From the NCBI RefSeq assembly GCF_003385555.1, contig NZ_QOHR01000020.1, forward strand, positions 8,019 through 52,352: a stretch of 44,334 bases of DNA, in the 5' to 3' direction. How positions within the stretch are numbered: the stretch's first letter is position 1; every line of letters begins with the position of its first letter. The notes beneath the pieces were generated by a model. That model did no database searches, was not told where the DNA came from, and was given only the letters and a program-made list of their open reading frames with translations. The translations under genes were made by a program, and so were the position numbers. Of this stretch, positions 15,199 through 22,909 are shown in pieces. This DNA comes from Rhodosalinus sediminis. GTDB lineage: Bacteria > Pseudomonadota > Alphaproteobacteria > Rhodobacterales > Rhodobacteraceae.

Positions 15199-16149
15199 AT
15201 GAGCAAAGCCTTCGCCAGCCAGGGCGACATGGCGGACAAGGAGATCAGCTTCACCGAGATCGGCGAGGGCCTCTGGGCCTTCACCGCCGAGGGCGACCCG
15301 AACTCGGGCGTGATCATCGGCGACGACTCGGTGATGATCGTCGAGGCGCAGGCGACCCCGCGCCTTGCCAACAAGGTGATCGAGAAGGTGCGCGAGGTCA
15401 CCGACAAGCCGATCACCCATCTCGCCATGACGCATTACCACGCGGTGCGCGTGCTCGGCGCCTCGGCCTATGGCGCGCAGACGGTCATCATGTCCGACGC
15501 CGCGCGCGGCATGGTCGCCGAACGCGGGCAGGAGGACTGGGAGAGCGAGTTCGAGCGTTTCCCGCGCCTCTTCCAGGGGCACGAGTCGATCCCCGGCCTG
15601 ACCTGGCCCAACACCACCTTCAACGACCGGATGACCGTCTATCTCGGCGATCGCCGGGTGGACCTGATGCACCTCGGCCGCGCGCACACCGCGGGCGATA
15701 TCGTGATCCACGTCCCCGACCAGAACGTCATGTTCACCGGCGACATCGTGGAATACCACTCGGCCTGCTACTGCGGCGACGGGCATTTCGCGGACTGGGG
15801 CGCCACGCTCGACGCGATCAAGGCCTTCGAAGTGGACGCCATCGCGCCAGGGCGCGGCGACGCGCTCGTGGGGCGCGAGATGGTGAATACCGCGATCGAG
15901 AACACCCGCGACTTCGTGGAAAGCACCTACCGCCCGGCGGCGAAGGTCGCGGCGCGCGGCGGCACGCTGAAGGAGGCCTGGGACGCGGTGCGCGCGGAAT
16001 GCGACCCGAAGTTCGCCGATTACGCGATCTACGAGCACTGCCTGCCCTTCAACGTCGCGCGCGCCTACGACGAGGCGCGCGGCATCGACACGCCGCGCAT
16101 CTGGACCGCCGCGCGCGACAAGGAAATGTGGGCGGCGCTGCAGGGCTGA
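15199..16149 (+). CDS. Metallo-beta-lactamase-fold protein of the homogentisate cluster, atypical metal motif
   Basis: A 316-aa MBL-fold protein. The fold is visible in SGVIIGDDSVMIVEAQATP, LAMTHYHAVRVLGASAYGAQ, LGRAHTAGDIVIHVPDQNVMFTGDIVEYHS and a C-terminal helical extension. The canonical HxHxDH reads H79-Y-H81-A-V83-R84, so the Asp and third His are replaced, while the later His (LGRAHTAGD) and Asp (TGD) remain. A normal dinuclear zinc hydrolase site is therefore unlikely. It is co-directional with hmgA-fahA, GACGGAG precedes the ATG, and a role in the same pathway is inferred from position only. Confidence 0.85.
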   Translation: MSKAFASQGDMADKEISFTEIGEGLWAFTAEGDPNSGVIIGDDSVMIVEAQATPRLANKVIEKVREVTDKPITHLAMTHYHAVRVLGASAYGAQTVIMSDAARGMVAERGQEDWESEFERFPRLFQGHESIPGLTWPNTTFNDRMTVYLGDRRVDLMHLGRAHTAGDIVIHVPDQNVMFTGDIVEYHSACYCGDGHFADWGATLDAIKAFEVDAIAPGRGDALVGREMVNTAIENTRDFVESTYRPAAKVAARGGTLKEAWDAVRAECDPKFADYAIYEHCLPFNVARAYDEARGIDTPRIWTAARDKEMWAALQG

Positions 16150-16186
16150 TGGGCGTGGCGAGCGCATATCGCGGGGCGCGGCGCGG

Positions 16187-16387
16187 ATGACCCGGTTCGG
16201 CCCGGGCCGCGGCGAACTGTGGTTTCGCCTGATCGTCTCGCTCGCGGGGCTGGCGGCGCTCGGCGTGGCGGCTGTGGTCCGCCCCGTTGGGCCGGCCTGG
16301 ATCGAGATCGTGGGGCTGGGCGGCGCCTTTTTCGGGGGCACCGCCCTCTGGTCCGCCCGCGCGCTGCGGAAGGCGCGCAGGCGGTGA
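16187..16387 (+). CDS. Small membrane protein, 66 aa, unknown
   Basis: MTRFGPGRGELWFRLIVSLA begins a 66-aa product with two hydrophobic segments (about 12-29 and 36-55) and a basic end ARALRKARRR. It follows the MBL gene by 37 nt in the same direction and meets hdeD head-on 13 bp later. The ribosome-binding site is weak. I recognise no family. It could be a minor member of the homogentisate operon. Confidence 0.5.
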   Translation: MTRFGPGRGELWFRLIVSLAGLAALGVAAVVRPVGPAWIEIVGLGGAFFGGTALWSARALRKARRR

Positions 16388-16400
16388 GCCCCCGGTCGCC

Positions 16401-16955
16401 TCAGCCCTGCCGCGCCCGCCAGGCGAGCGCGAGCGAGACCGCGCCCGACACCGTCAGGTCGACGCCGAGGAGGATGCCGAGGATGGCGAGCGCGGAGGCC
16501 GGCAGCGTGAAGAGAATGATCGCCGCGAGGATCAGCGACAGCCCGCCCGAGGCCGCCATCCAGCCCCAGCCGACCGCCGGGCGCCAGCGCAGCGCCAGCG
16601 CGATCCGCGCAACGCCCATGCCGGCGAAGAGCGCACCCACGGCGATGGTCAGTGTCAACAGCCCGGCGAGCGGATTGGCCAGAAGCACGATGCCGAGAAC
16701 GAGGAAGATGACCCCGAGAAGCCCGGAGAGCCAGCGCGTCCCGCGGTCGGCCCCCGCGGTGCCCGCCGCCGCGAACCAGAGCTGCACCGCGCCGCCGGCG
16801 ACGAAGGCCGCGCCGGCGAGGATCTCGGCGGTGATCGAGGCGGCGAAGGGATTGGCGAGCGCCAAGAGCCCACCGATCAGCATGATCGCGCCGAAGGCGG
16901 CGAGCCAGCGCCAGTCCGTCTCCTGCATCTCGCGTGTGAAATCCGTCGTGGTCAT
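16401..16955 (-). CDS. HdeD-like DUF308 membrane protein
   Basis: A 184-aa integral membrane protein of the HdeD/DUF308 family, known in enterobacteria for acid resistance. Six hydrophobic helices are visible in three two-helix repeats: WLAAFGAIMLIGGLLALANP, LLGVIFLVLGIVLLANPLAG and GLSLILAAIILFTLPASALA. Each repeat carries the family LANP-like turn. It is the only minus-strand gene inside the homogentisate cluster, between the 66-aa gene and the FAD monooxygenase, so it is probably an insertion unrelated to the pathway. Confidence 0.87.
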   Translation of the reverse strand: MTTTDFTREMQETDWRWLAAFGAIMLIGGLLALANPFAASITAEILAGAAFVAGGAVQLWFAAAGTAGADRGTRWLSGLLGVIFLVLGIVLLANPLAGLLTLTIAVGALFAGMGVARIALALRWRPAVGWGWMAASGGLSLILAAIILFTLPASALAILGILLGVDLTVSGAVSLALAWRARQG

Positions 16956-17045
16956 CCCGGCTCCTTTCCGCGGGCGGTCCGGCCGCCCGCGCCTTTCGCA
17001 AATCCTGTCGCCCGATCAACGCCCGCCCCGCCCGGAGGTTTCGCC

Positions 17046-18659
17046 ATGACCAAGATCTTCGAGATGCCGCTCTACCCCTACACGCGCACGGCCGATCAGG
17101 ACGCCGCCGCGCCGGTCCGCCATACGGCGATGATCGTCGGCGCGGGCCCCGTGGGCCTCGCCGCGGCGATCGATCTGGCCGAGCAGGGCGTGCCGGTCGT
17201 CGTGCTCGACGACAACGACAGGGTGAGCTTCGGCTCGCGCGCGATCTGCTTCGCCAAGCGCCAGCTCGAGATCCTCGACCGGCTCGGCTGCGGGCAGCCG
17301 ATGGTGGACAAGGGCGTGGTCTGGAACCTCGGCAAGGTCTTCTTCGGCGACCGCAGGGTCTATGACTTCAACCTGCTGCCCGAGGAGGGCCACCACCGCC
17401 CGGCCTTCATCAACCTGCAGCAGTATCACCTCGAGGATCGCCTCGTCGCCCGCGTCCGCGACCTGCAGCGTCAGGGCGCCGAGATCGAGCTGCGCGGCGG
17501 CAACAGGGTGCAGGCGGTGGACGACCTCGGCGACCGGGTGCGCCTCGGGATCGACACGCCCGAGGGGCCCTACACGGTCGAGACCGACTGGCTGATCGCC
17601 TGCGACGGCGCGGGCTCGCCCATCCGGTCGATGCTGGACCTCGATTTCGTCGGCCGCGTCTTCGAGGACAACTTCCTGATCGCGGACGTGGTGATGGAGG
17701 CGGAGTTCCCGACCGAGCGCTGGTTCTGGTTCGATCCGCCCTTCAACCCGGGGCAGTCGGCGCTCCTGCACAAGCAGCCGGACGGGGTCTGGCGGATCGA
17801 CCTGCAACTCGGCTGGGACATCGACAAGGAGGAAGAGAAGACCCCCGAAAGGGTGATCCCCCGCCTGCGCCAGATGCTCGGCGACGAGGTCGCCTTCGAA
17901 CTCGAGTGGGTCTCGATCTACACCTTCCAGTGTCGGCGCATGGAGCGCTTCCGCCACAACCGCGTGATCTTCGCCGGCGATTCCGCGCATCAGGTGAGCC
18001 CCTTCGGCGCGCGCGGCGCGAACAGCGGAATTCAGGACGCCGACAACCTCGCCTGGAAACTGGGGCTGGTGATCCAGGGCCGCGCGCCCGAGGGGCTTCT
18101 CGACAGCTACGACGCCGAGCGGATCGCGGCGGCGGACGAGAACATCCTGAACTCCACCCGCTCCACGGATTTCATCACGCCCAAGTCGGAGATCAGCCGC
18201 CTCTTCCGCGACGCGGTGCTCGACCTTTCGGAGCATTACGACTTCGCCCGCCCGCTGGTGAACTCCGGCCGGCTGTCGCTGCCCTCGGTCTACGACGGCT
18301 CGCCGCTCAACGCCGATGACGCGCTCGAGGGCGGGCCGGCGCGCACGCGCCCCGGCGCCCCCTGCCCCGACGCGCCGGCGGGCGAGGGGTATCTCCTCGA
18401 CCGGCTCGGCGGCGCCTTCACGATCCTGACGCTGGACGCCGAGGCCCCGGAGCGGGTGAGCGAGGCGGGCATCGACGCGGCGCGCGTCGCGCTCTCGGCC
18501 GGCGACGACCCGACCGGCGCGCTCGCCGAGCGGTATCTGGGCGCGGCCCGCTCGGCCATCTACCTGATCCGCCCGGACCAGCACGTCGCCGGCCGCTGGC
18601 CCGCCTACGACGAGGCGCGGATCCGCGCCGCGATCCGCCGCGCCACGGGACAGGAGTGA
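17046..18659 (+). CDS. FAD-dependent aromatic monooxygenase (MhpA/PheA-type)
   Basis: A 537-aa class A flavoprotein hydroxylase using NAD(P)H and O2 on an aromatic acid. It has the Rossmann GxGxxG at residues 32-37 (VGAGPVGLAAAIDLAEQG), the DG motif LIACDGAGSPIRSML and the FAD ribityl motif VIFAGDSAHQVSPFGARGAN. The C-terminal thioredoxin-like part ends in RPDQHVAGRWP, as in the MhpA/phenol hydroxylase group. The ATG at 17046 is preceded by GGAGG. It lies with the DUF2783 gene and maiA downstream. No 4-hydroxyphenylpyruvate dioxygenase gene is in the window, so this enzyme may feed another aromatic into homogentisate or gentisate (inference). Confidence 0.88.
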   Translation: MTKIFEMPLYPYTRTADQDAAAPVRHTAMIVGAGPVGLAAAIDLAEQGVPVVVLDDNDRVSFGSRAICFAKRQLEILDRLGCGQPMVDKGVVWNLGKVFFGDRRVYDFNLLPEEGHHRPAFINLQQYHLEDRLVARVRDLQRQGAEIELRGGNRVQAVDDLGDRVRLGIDTPEGPYTVETDWLIACDGAGSPIRSMLDLDFVGRVFEDNFLIADVVMEAEFPTERWFWFDPPFNPGQSALLHKQPDGVWRIDLQLGWDIDKEEEKTPERVIPRLRQMLGDEVAFELEWVSIYTFQCRRMERFRHNRVIFAGDSAHQVSPFGARGANSGIQDADNLAWKLGLVIQGRAPEGLLDSYDAERIAAADENILNSTRSTDFITPKSEISRLFRDAVLDLSEHYDFARPLVNSGRLSLPSVYDGSPLNADDALEGGPARTRPGAPCPDAPAGEGYLLDRLGGAFTILTLDAEAPERVSEAGIDAARVALSAGDDPTGALAERYLGAARSAIYLIRPDQHVAGRWPAYDEARIRAAIRRATGQE

Positions 18660-18664
18660 CCGCC

Positions 18665-18871
18665 ATGACCGACCTGACGCTCGCGCCCAACATCGCCGGG
18701 CCGGACGATTTCTACGCCGAGCTTCTCGCCGCGCACGAGGGGCTGACCAAGGCCGAAAGCGACGCGCTCAACGCGCGGCTGATCCTGATCCTCGCCAATC
18801 ACGTCGGCGACCGGGAGGCCCTGCGCCGGGCGCTCGCCGCCGCGCGGCATCCGGGCACCGACGAGGCGTGA
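18665..18871 (+). CDS. DUF2783 protein
   Basis: A 68-aa protein with NIAGPDDFYAELLAAHEGLT and ESDALNARLILILANHVGDR, the signature of DUF2783, a short helical family of unknown role found beside aromatic-acid FAD monooxygenases. The ATG at 18665 was preferred over the GTG at 18656 because CAGGAG lies 8 nt before it. The 5-nt gap to the monooxygenase stop suggests tight coupling; it may be an accessory subunit (inference). Confidence 0.83.
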   Translation: MTDLTLAPNIAGPDDFYAELLAAHEGLTKAESDALNARLILILANHVGDREALRRALAAARHPGTDEA

Positions 18872-18878
18872 GCGCGCG

Positions 18879-19511
18879 GTGACGGAGACGGTGCTCTACG
18901 ACTACGCGCGCAGCTCAGCGAGCTACCGGCTGCGGATCGCGCTGAACCTCGCCGGGATCGACTACCGGCAGGTGCCCGTCGATCTCACGGCGCAGGACCA
19001 GAAGAGCGCGGCGCACCTCGCGCGGAACCCGCAAGGGCTCGTCCCCGTGCTCGAGATCGACGGGCATCGCTTCACGCAATCGCTCGCCATCCTCGCCTAT
19101 CTCGACCGCACGCGGGACCTCGGCCTCCTGCCCGGAGACCCGGCCGAGCGCTGCTTCGTCGAGGCGGCGGCGCAGGCCATCGCGGTGGACATCCACCCGG
19201 TCTGCAACCTTTCGGTCGCCGCCCACGCCGTGCGGATCACCGGGGACGAGGCGACGCGGCAGAGCTGGATGCAGCGCTTCATCCCCCCCGGTCTCGCGGC
19301 CTTCGAGGCGCTCCTCGGCCGCTGGACGCAGGCGCCCTACTGCACCGGGCGGCGCGTGACGCTGCCGGATATCTGCCTCATGCCGCAGCTCTACAACGCC
19401 GACCGCTGGGCGGCGGACTACGCCGACTGCCCGCGCATCCGGCGCGTGAAGGCGGCGCTCGAGGCGCATCCCGCCTTCGCCGCCGCGCATCCCGACCGGC
19501 AGGCGCGCTGA
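18879..19511 (+). CDS. maiA: Maleylacetoacetate isomerase (zeta-class GST)
   Basis: Glutathione-dependent cis-trans isomerase that links HmgA and FahA by converting maleylacetoacetate to fumarylacetoacetate. The 210-aa GST fold starts VLYDYARSSASYRLRIALNL; the SSxSYRxR motif is the zeta-class glutathione site. It continues NPQGLVPVLEIDGHRFTQSL and AVDIHPVCNLSVAAH, ending AHPAFAAAHPDRQ. The GTG at 18879 gives the normal N-terminus; a GTG at 18891 is possible. It closes the cluster, and a CGTACG palindrome starts 1 nt after its stop. Confidence 0.95.
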   Translation: MTETVLYDYARSSASYRLRIALNLAGIDYRQVPVDLTAQDQKSAAHLARNPQGLVPVLEIDGHRFTQSLAILAYLDRTRDLGLLPGDPAERCFVEAAAQAIAVDIHPVCNLSVAAHAVRITGDEATRQSWMQRFIPPGLAAFEALLGRWTQAPYCTGRRVTLPDICLMPQLYNADRWAADYADCPRIRRVKAALEAHPAFAAAHPDRQAR

Positions 19512-19512
19512 C

Positions 19513-19538
19513 GGAGATTTTTCGTACGAAAAATCTCC
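19513..19538. repeat. CGTACG palindrome, copy 3 (pair 2)
   Basis: A perfect 26-bp palindrome with arm GGAG, inner ATTTTTCGTACGAAAAAT and arm CTCC. It begins after a single base past the maiA stop. The arms equal those of copy 2 but the inner AT tract is the one shared with copy 4. Confidence 0.9.
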
Positions 19539-19559
19539 CGCCGCCCGGCCGCGCGTCAT

Positions 19560-19585
19560 GGCGATTTTTCGTACGAAAAATCGCC
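19560..19585. repeat. CGTACG palindrome, copy 4 (pair 2)
   Basis: A perfect 26-bp palindrome with arm GGCG, inner ATTTTTCGTACGAAAAAT and arm CGCC. Its centre lies 47 bp from copy 3. Both precede the separate cnoX promoter. Confidence 0.9.
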
Positions 19586-19666
19586 CCGCCCGGCGCGCGC
19601 GGCCCGGGACGGCGCCCTTGCGGCAGGCGGACGGATGCGGCAGGGCCGGGCCGGGGGCCGGCTCTC

Positions 19667-19695
19667 TTGGAACGCGCGCGGCGCGGGGCCATATA
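19667..19695 (+). promoter_or_regulatory. Promoter of the cnoX-like gene
   Basis: TTGGAA (19667-19672), a 17-bp spacer, then CATATA (19690-19695), about 35 bp before the ATG at 19730. It indicates an independent transcript downstream of palindrome pair 2. Confidence 0.5.
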
Positions 19696-19729
19696 GCGGG
19701 TCAGGCAGACGGAATTCGAGGTGACAGCG

Positions 19730-20653
19730 ATGATCGAACTGGGCGGAGAGAAACAAGCGGCGCCGGCCGGCGACCTGATCAAGGAGACGTCCGAGGCCAG
19801 CTTCATGCAGGACGTGGTCGACGCCTCGCAGGAGGTGCCGGTCATCGTCGATTTCTGGGCGCCCTGGTGCGGCCCCTGCAAGCAGCTCGGCCCGGCGCTC
19901 GAATCCGCCGTCACCGCCGCGCGCGGCGCGGTGAAGATGGTCAAGGTCAACGTCGACGAGAACCAGATGGTCGCGCAGCAGCTGCGCATCCAGTCGATCC
20001 CGACCGTCTACGCTTTCTGGAAGGGGCAGCCCATCGACGGCTTCCAGGGCGCGCTCCCCGCCTCGCAGCTCAAGGAGTTCATCGACCGCGTGGTGCAGGC
20101 CGCCGGCGGCGAGACCGGCGAGGACGGCGGCCTCGACGAGGCGGTGGAGGCGGCCGAGGCGATGCTCGCCGAGGGCGCGGCCGCGGACGCGGCGCAGACC
20201 TTCGCCGCCATCCTCGGCGAGGACGAGCACAACGCCGGCGCCTACGGCGGGCTCGTGCGCGCCCACGTCGCGCTCGGCGATCTCGATCAGGCCGAGGCGA
20301 TCCTGAACGGCGCGCCCGCGGAAATCTCCAAGTCGCACGAACTGGAAGCGGCGGCGGCGCAGATCGCGCTCGCCCGGCAAGCGCAGGAGGTCGGCCCGGA
20401 GGCCGATCTGCGCGCCAAGGTGGAGGCCGACCCGAACGACCATCAGGCGCGCTACGATCTCGCGCAGGCGCTCTACGCCAAGGGGCAGACGGAGGCCGCG
20501 GTCGACGAGCTTCTGGAGCTCTTCCGGCGCGACCGCGAATGGAACGACGGCGCCGCCAAGCAGCAGCTCTTCACGATCTTCGACGCGCTCAAGCCGAACG
20601 ACCCGATCGTGCTGAACGGGCGGCGGAAACTCAGCTCCATGATATTTGCCTGA
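19730..20653 (+). CDS. cnoX: Thioredoxin-TPR chaperone/holdase, CnoX (YbbN) family
   Basis: A 307-aa cytoplasmic protein that joins a thioredoxin domain (residues about 20-125, [20 protein letters not shown] with Cys47 and Cys50) to tetratricopeptide-like helices (about 135-305). CnoX proteins protect folding clients under oxidative stress. Here the CGPC motif is intact, so reductase activity is expected, as in the Caulobacter-type members, unlike the redox-dead E. coli protein. GAATTCGAGG precedes the ATG. The LON-domain and Trm112 genes follow on the same strand. Confidence 0.9.
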   Translation: MIELGGEKQAAPAGDLIKETSEASFMQDVVDASQEVPVIVDFWAPWCGPCKQLGPALESAVTAARGAVKMVKVNVDENQMVAQQLRIQSIPTVYAFWKGQPIDGFQGALPASQLKEFIDRVVQAAGGETGEDGGLDEAVEAAEAMLAEGAAADAAQTFAAILGEDEHNAGAYGGLVRAHVALGDLDQAEAILNGAPAEISKSHELEAAAAQIALARQAQEVGPEADLRAKVEADPNDHQARYDLAQALYAKGQTEAAVDELLELFRRDREWNDGAAKQQLFTIFDALKPNDPIVLNGRRKLSSMIFA

Positions 20654-20679
20654 CGGGCGGGCCGGGCTAGCTCACCGCC

Positions 20680-21333
20680 ATGTTCAAGACCGCCGATCTG
20701 CCGGAGACACTCCCCGTCTTTCCGCTCACCGGGGCGCTGCTCCTGCCCCGGGCGCGGCTGCCGCTGCACATCTTCGAACCGCGCTATCTGGCCATGCTCG
20801 AGGATTGCATGAAGACCAGCGCGCGGCTGATCGGCATGGTGCAGCCGAACCCGCGCCCGGGCAGCACGTCGCCCGACCTGCAGCGCATCGGCTGCGCCGG
20901 GCGGCTGACGCAGTTCTCCGAGACGGAGGACGGGCGCTACATGATCACGCTCACCGGGATCTCGCGCTTCCGCGTCCTCGAGGAGGTCGACGGCTTCACG
21001 CCCTACCGGCGCGCCAATGTCTCCTGGTCCGGCTTCGAGCAGGATCTGGCGCAGACCGACACCGACCCCGGCTTCGACCGGGAGCGGTTTCTCGGCCTGC
21101 TCGGGCGCTACTTCGAGACGCGCAACCTGTCGACCGACTGGGACTCGCTCAAGCAGGCGGAGGACGAGCTGCTCGTCAATTCGCTCTCGATGCTTCTGGA
21201 CTTCGAGCCGGAGGACAAGCAGGCCCTGCTCGAGGCGCCGAGCCTCTCGACCCGCCGCGAGACACTGGTCACCCTGATCGAGTTCGCGCTGCGCGGCGGC
21301 GACGAGCGCGGCACCGGGGGCGCGGTGCAGTGA
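20680..21333 (+). CDS. LON peptidase substrate-binding-domain protein
   Basis: A 217-aa stand-alone LON N-terminal (PUA-like) domain: [54 protein letters not shown] and [20 protein letters not shown]. No AAA+ or protease domain follows, so it is not Lon itself. Such proteins are widespread and poorly defined. It lies 26 bp after cnoX, and its TGA overlaps the next GTG start, suggesting a small protein-quality-control operon. Confidence 0.92.
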   Translation: MFKTADLPETLPVFPLTGALLLPRARLPLHIFEPRYLAMLEDCMKTSARLIGMVQPNPRPGSTSPDLQRIGCAGRLTQFSETEDGRYMITLTGISRFRVLEEVDGFTPYRRANVSWSGFEQDLAQTDTDPGFDRERFLGLLGRYFETRNLSTDWDSLKQAEDELLVNSLSMLLDFEPEDKQALLEAPSLSTRRETLVTLIEFALRGGDERGTGGAVQ

Positions 21334-21530
21334 CCGACCGCCCGGAGGAGACGCCGCACGGCTTCGACCGCCGGATGCTCGAGGCGCTCGTCTGCCCCGA
21401 GACGCAGACGACCCTCTCCTACGACGCCGCCCGGCAGGAGCTGATCTCGCGTCCCGCCGGGCTCGCCTATCCGATCCGGGACGGCATCCCGGTGATGCTG
21501 CGCGACGAGGCGCGGCGCCTCGACGACTGA
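21330..21530 (+). CDS. Trm112/YcaR-like short protein
   Basis: A 66-aa member of the Trm112/YcaR family, beginning GTG in a GTGA overlap with the LON-domain gene. The family pattern [17 protein letters not shown], then [20 protein letters not shown] and VML, is clear. Only one of the zinc cysteines is kept. Trm112 homologues activate methyltransferases; no partner is adjacent here. Confidence 0.9.
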   Translation: MTDRPEETPHGFDRRMLEALVCPETQTTLSYDAARQELISRPAGLAYPIRDGIPVMLRDEARRLDD

Positions 21531-21542
21531 GCGCGCTGTCCG

Positions 21543-21565
21543 CTCCGCCTTGAAGGGTGGCGGAG
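21543..21565. terminator. Possible bidirectional terminator, Trm112-like gene/ubiH
   Basis: CTCCGCC (21543-21549) and GGCGGAG (21559-21565) form a 7-bp stem with a 9-nt loop in the convergent gap. No U-tract is present, so the call is tentative. Confidence 0.35.
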
Positions 21566-21586
21566 GGATTGCCTCACGCCGACAGT

Positions 21587-21622
21587 GACGCTCAGCCCCG
21601 CATCGACGCTCAGCCCCGCATC
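21587..21622. repeat. 18-bp tandem duplication over the ubiH stop codon
   Basis: GACGCTCAGCCCCGCATC occurs twice in a row (21587-21604 and 21605-21622). The second unit contains the end of the UbiH-type gene (Met-Arg-Gly-stop on the minus strand); the first repeats it just outside the gene. A recent slippage or duplication event is the simplest reading. Confidence 0.85.
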
Positions 21623-22827
21623 AGCTCCGGCAGCGCGCCGGTCAGCCCCGCCGCCTCGCGGATGAAGCCGCGCCGCAGCCGCGGCAGATGCGCCACCGCC
21701 CCGAGGCCGAGGTCGCGGCCGAGCCGCACCACCGGATTGTCGTTCGAGAAGAGGCGGTTGACCCCGTCCGTCGCCGCGGCGAGGGCCGCGGTGTCGAACC
21801 GCCGCCAGCGCGCGTAGCGGTCCAGCACGTCGGCCGCGCCGAGATCCTCGCCGCGCGTCGCGGCCGTGCCGATCACCTCGGCGAGCGCGGCGACGTCGCG
21901 CAGCCCGGCGTTCAGCCCCTGCCCCGCGATGGGATGCACCCGGTGCGCCGCATCGCCGACGAGCGCGAGGCGGTCGTCGGTGAAGCTCTGCGCGAGGCTG
22001 AGTTCGAGCGGGTAGGTGTAACGCGTCCCCGCGAGCGTAATCTCGCCCAGGAAATCGCCGAAGCGCGGGCGCAGCGCGGCGAGATACCCCGCGTCGTCGA
22101 GCGCGTCGATCGCCGTGGCGCGCGCGTCGCGCTCCGTCCAGACGATGGAGCAGCGATCGCCCGGCAGGGGCAGGATGGCGAGCGGCCCCTCGGGCATGAA
22201 GAACTGATGCGCGACGCCGTGGTGCGGTTTCTCGTGGGCGAGCGCGCAGACGAGCGCCGTCTGCCCGTAGCGCCAGCCGGTGCGCCGGATGCCGGCGCGC
22301 CGGGCCGTCGGGCTGCGCACCCCGTCGCAGGCGGCGAGCAGCCGGCCCGAGACCCGCGCGCCCGAGCTCAGCGTCACGGTGACGGAGGCCGGCCCCGCCA
22401 CGTGATCGGTCACCGCCTCGCCGGCGCGGTGGTCGATGCGCGGCTCGGCCGCGACCGCCTCGAGGAGCGCGCGGCGCAGGTGACGATCCTCGACCATGTG
22501 GCCCATCGGGCCTTCCTCGATCTCGGCGTGGTGAAACTCCAGCCAGAGGGGCGATGGCCCGCCGTTCGCGCGCCCGTCGCTGATCCGGATCTCCAGCATC
22601 GGCTGGCCGTGGTCCGCGATCGTCTCGCCGAGGCCCAGCGCGCGCAGCATCCGCACCGAGGCGAGCGCGAGCGCGTAGGAGCGGCCGTCGAACCCATCCG
22701 CCGCGCGGGCGGCGACGGGGGCGGGATCGATCAGCGTGACGTGGCGCCCGGCGCGGGCCAGCGCGAGGGCGAGGGCCGTGCCGGTCAGGCCGCCGCCGGC
22801 GATCAGGATGTCGGTGTCGGTGCTCAT
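21610..22827 (-). CDS. UbiH/UbiF-type FAD-dependent hydroxylase (ubiquinone biosynthesis)
   Basis: A 405-aa class A flavoprotein hydroxylase of the UbiH/VisC/Coq6 family, which hydroxylates the benzoquinone ring during ubiquinone synthesis. The dinucleotide fold is at residues 11-16 (ILIAGGGLTGTALALALARA), followed by LLAACDGVRSPTARRAGI and the FAD motif LALVGDAAHRVHPIAGQGLN. Which ring carbon it acts on cannot be told from sequence alone. The ATG at 22827 is preferred over the one 12 codons upstream. It is divergent from the amidase gene with an 82-bp gap, and its 3' end is duplicated. Confidence 0.93.
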   Translation of the reverse strand: MSTDTDILIAGGGLTGTALALALARAGRHVTLIDPAPVAARAADGFDGRSYALALASVRMLRALGLGETIADHGQPMLEIRISDGRANGGPSPLWLEFHHAEIEEGPMGHMVEDRHLRRALLEAVAAEPRIDHRAGEAVTDHVAGPASVTVTLSSGARVSGRLLAACDGVRSPTARRAGIRRTGWRYGQTALVCALAHEKPHHGVAHQFFMPEGPLAILPLPGDRCSIVWTERDARATAIDALDDAGYLAALRPRFGDFLGEITLAGTRYTYPLELSLAQSFTDDRLALVGDAAHRVHPIAGQGLNAGLRDVAALAEVIGTAATRGEDLGAADVLDRYARWRRFDTAALAAATDGVNRLFSNDNPVVRLGRDLGLGAVAHLPRLRRGFIREAAGLTGALPELMRG

Positions 22828-22909
22828 GCGCGGAAATATGCGCGGGCGGGCGGGATTGTCCATGCGCCGCGGTGCCGCTACCGTCCTCGCCGTCGAGAGG
22901 GAGGGCGAG

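Noticed and set aside
15199-16149. Beta-lactamase or antibiotic-resistance function for the MBL-fold protein
   Set aside because: No signal peptide, broken metal motif and a catabolic operon context speak against it.
13672-17019. Very long minus-strand open frame across the homogentisate cluster
   Set aside because: It runs antisense to several well-recognised genes, has low-complexity Arg/Ala/Gly composition and arises from the GC-rich third codon positions of hmgA through the monooxygenase region.
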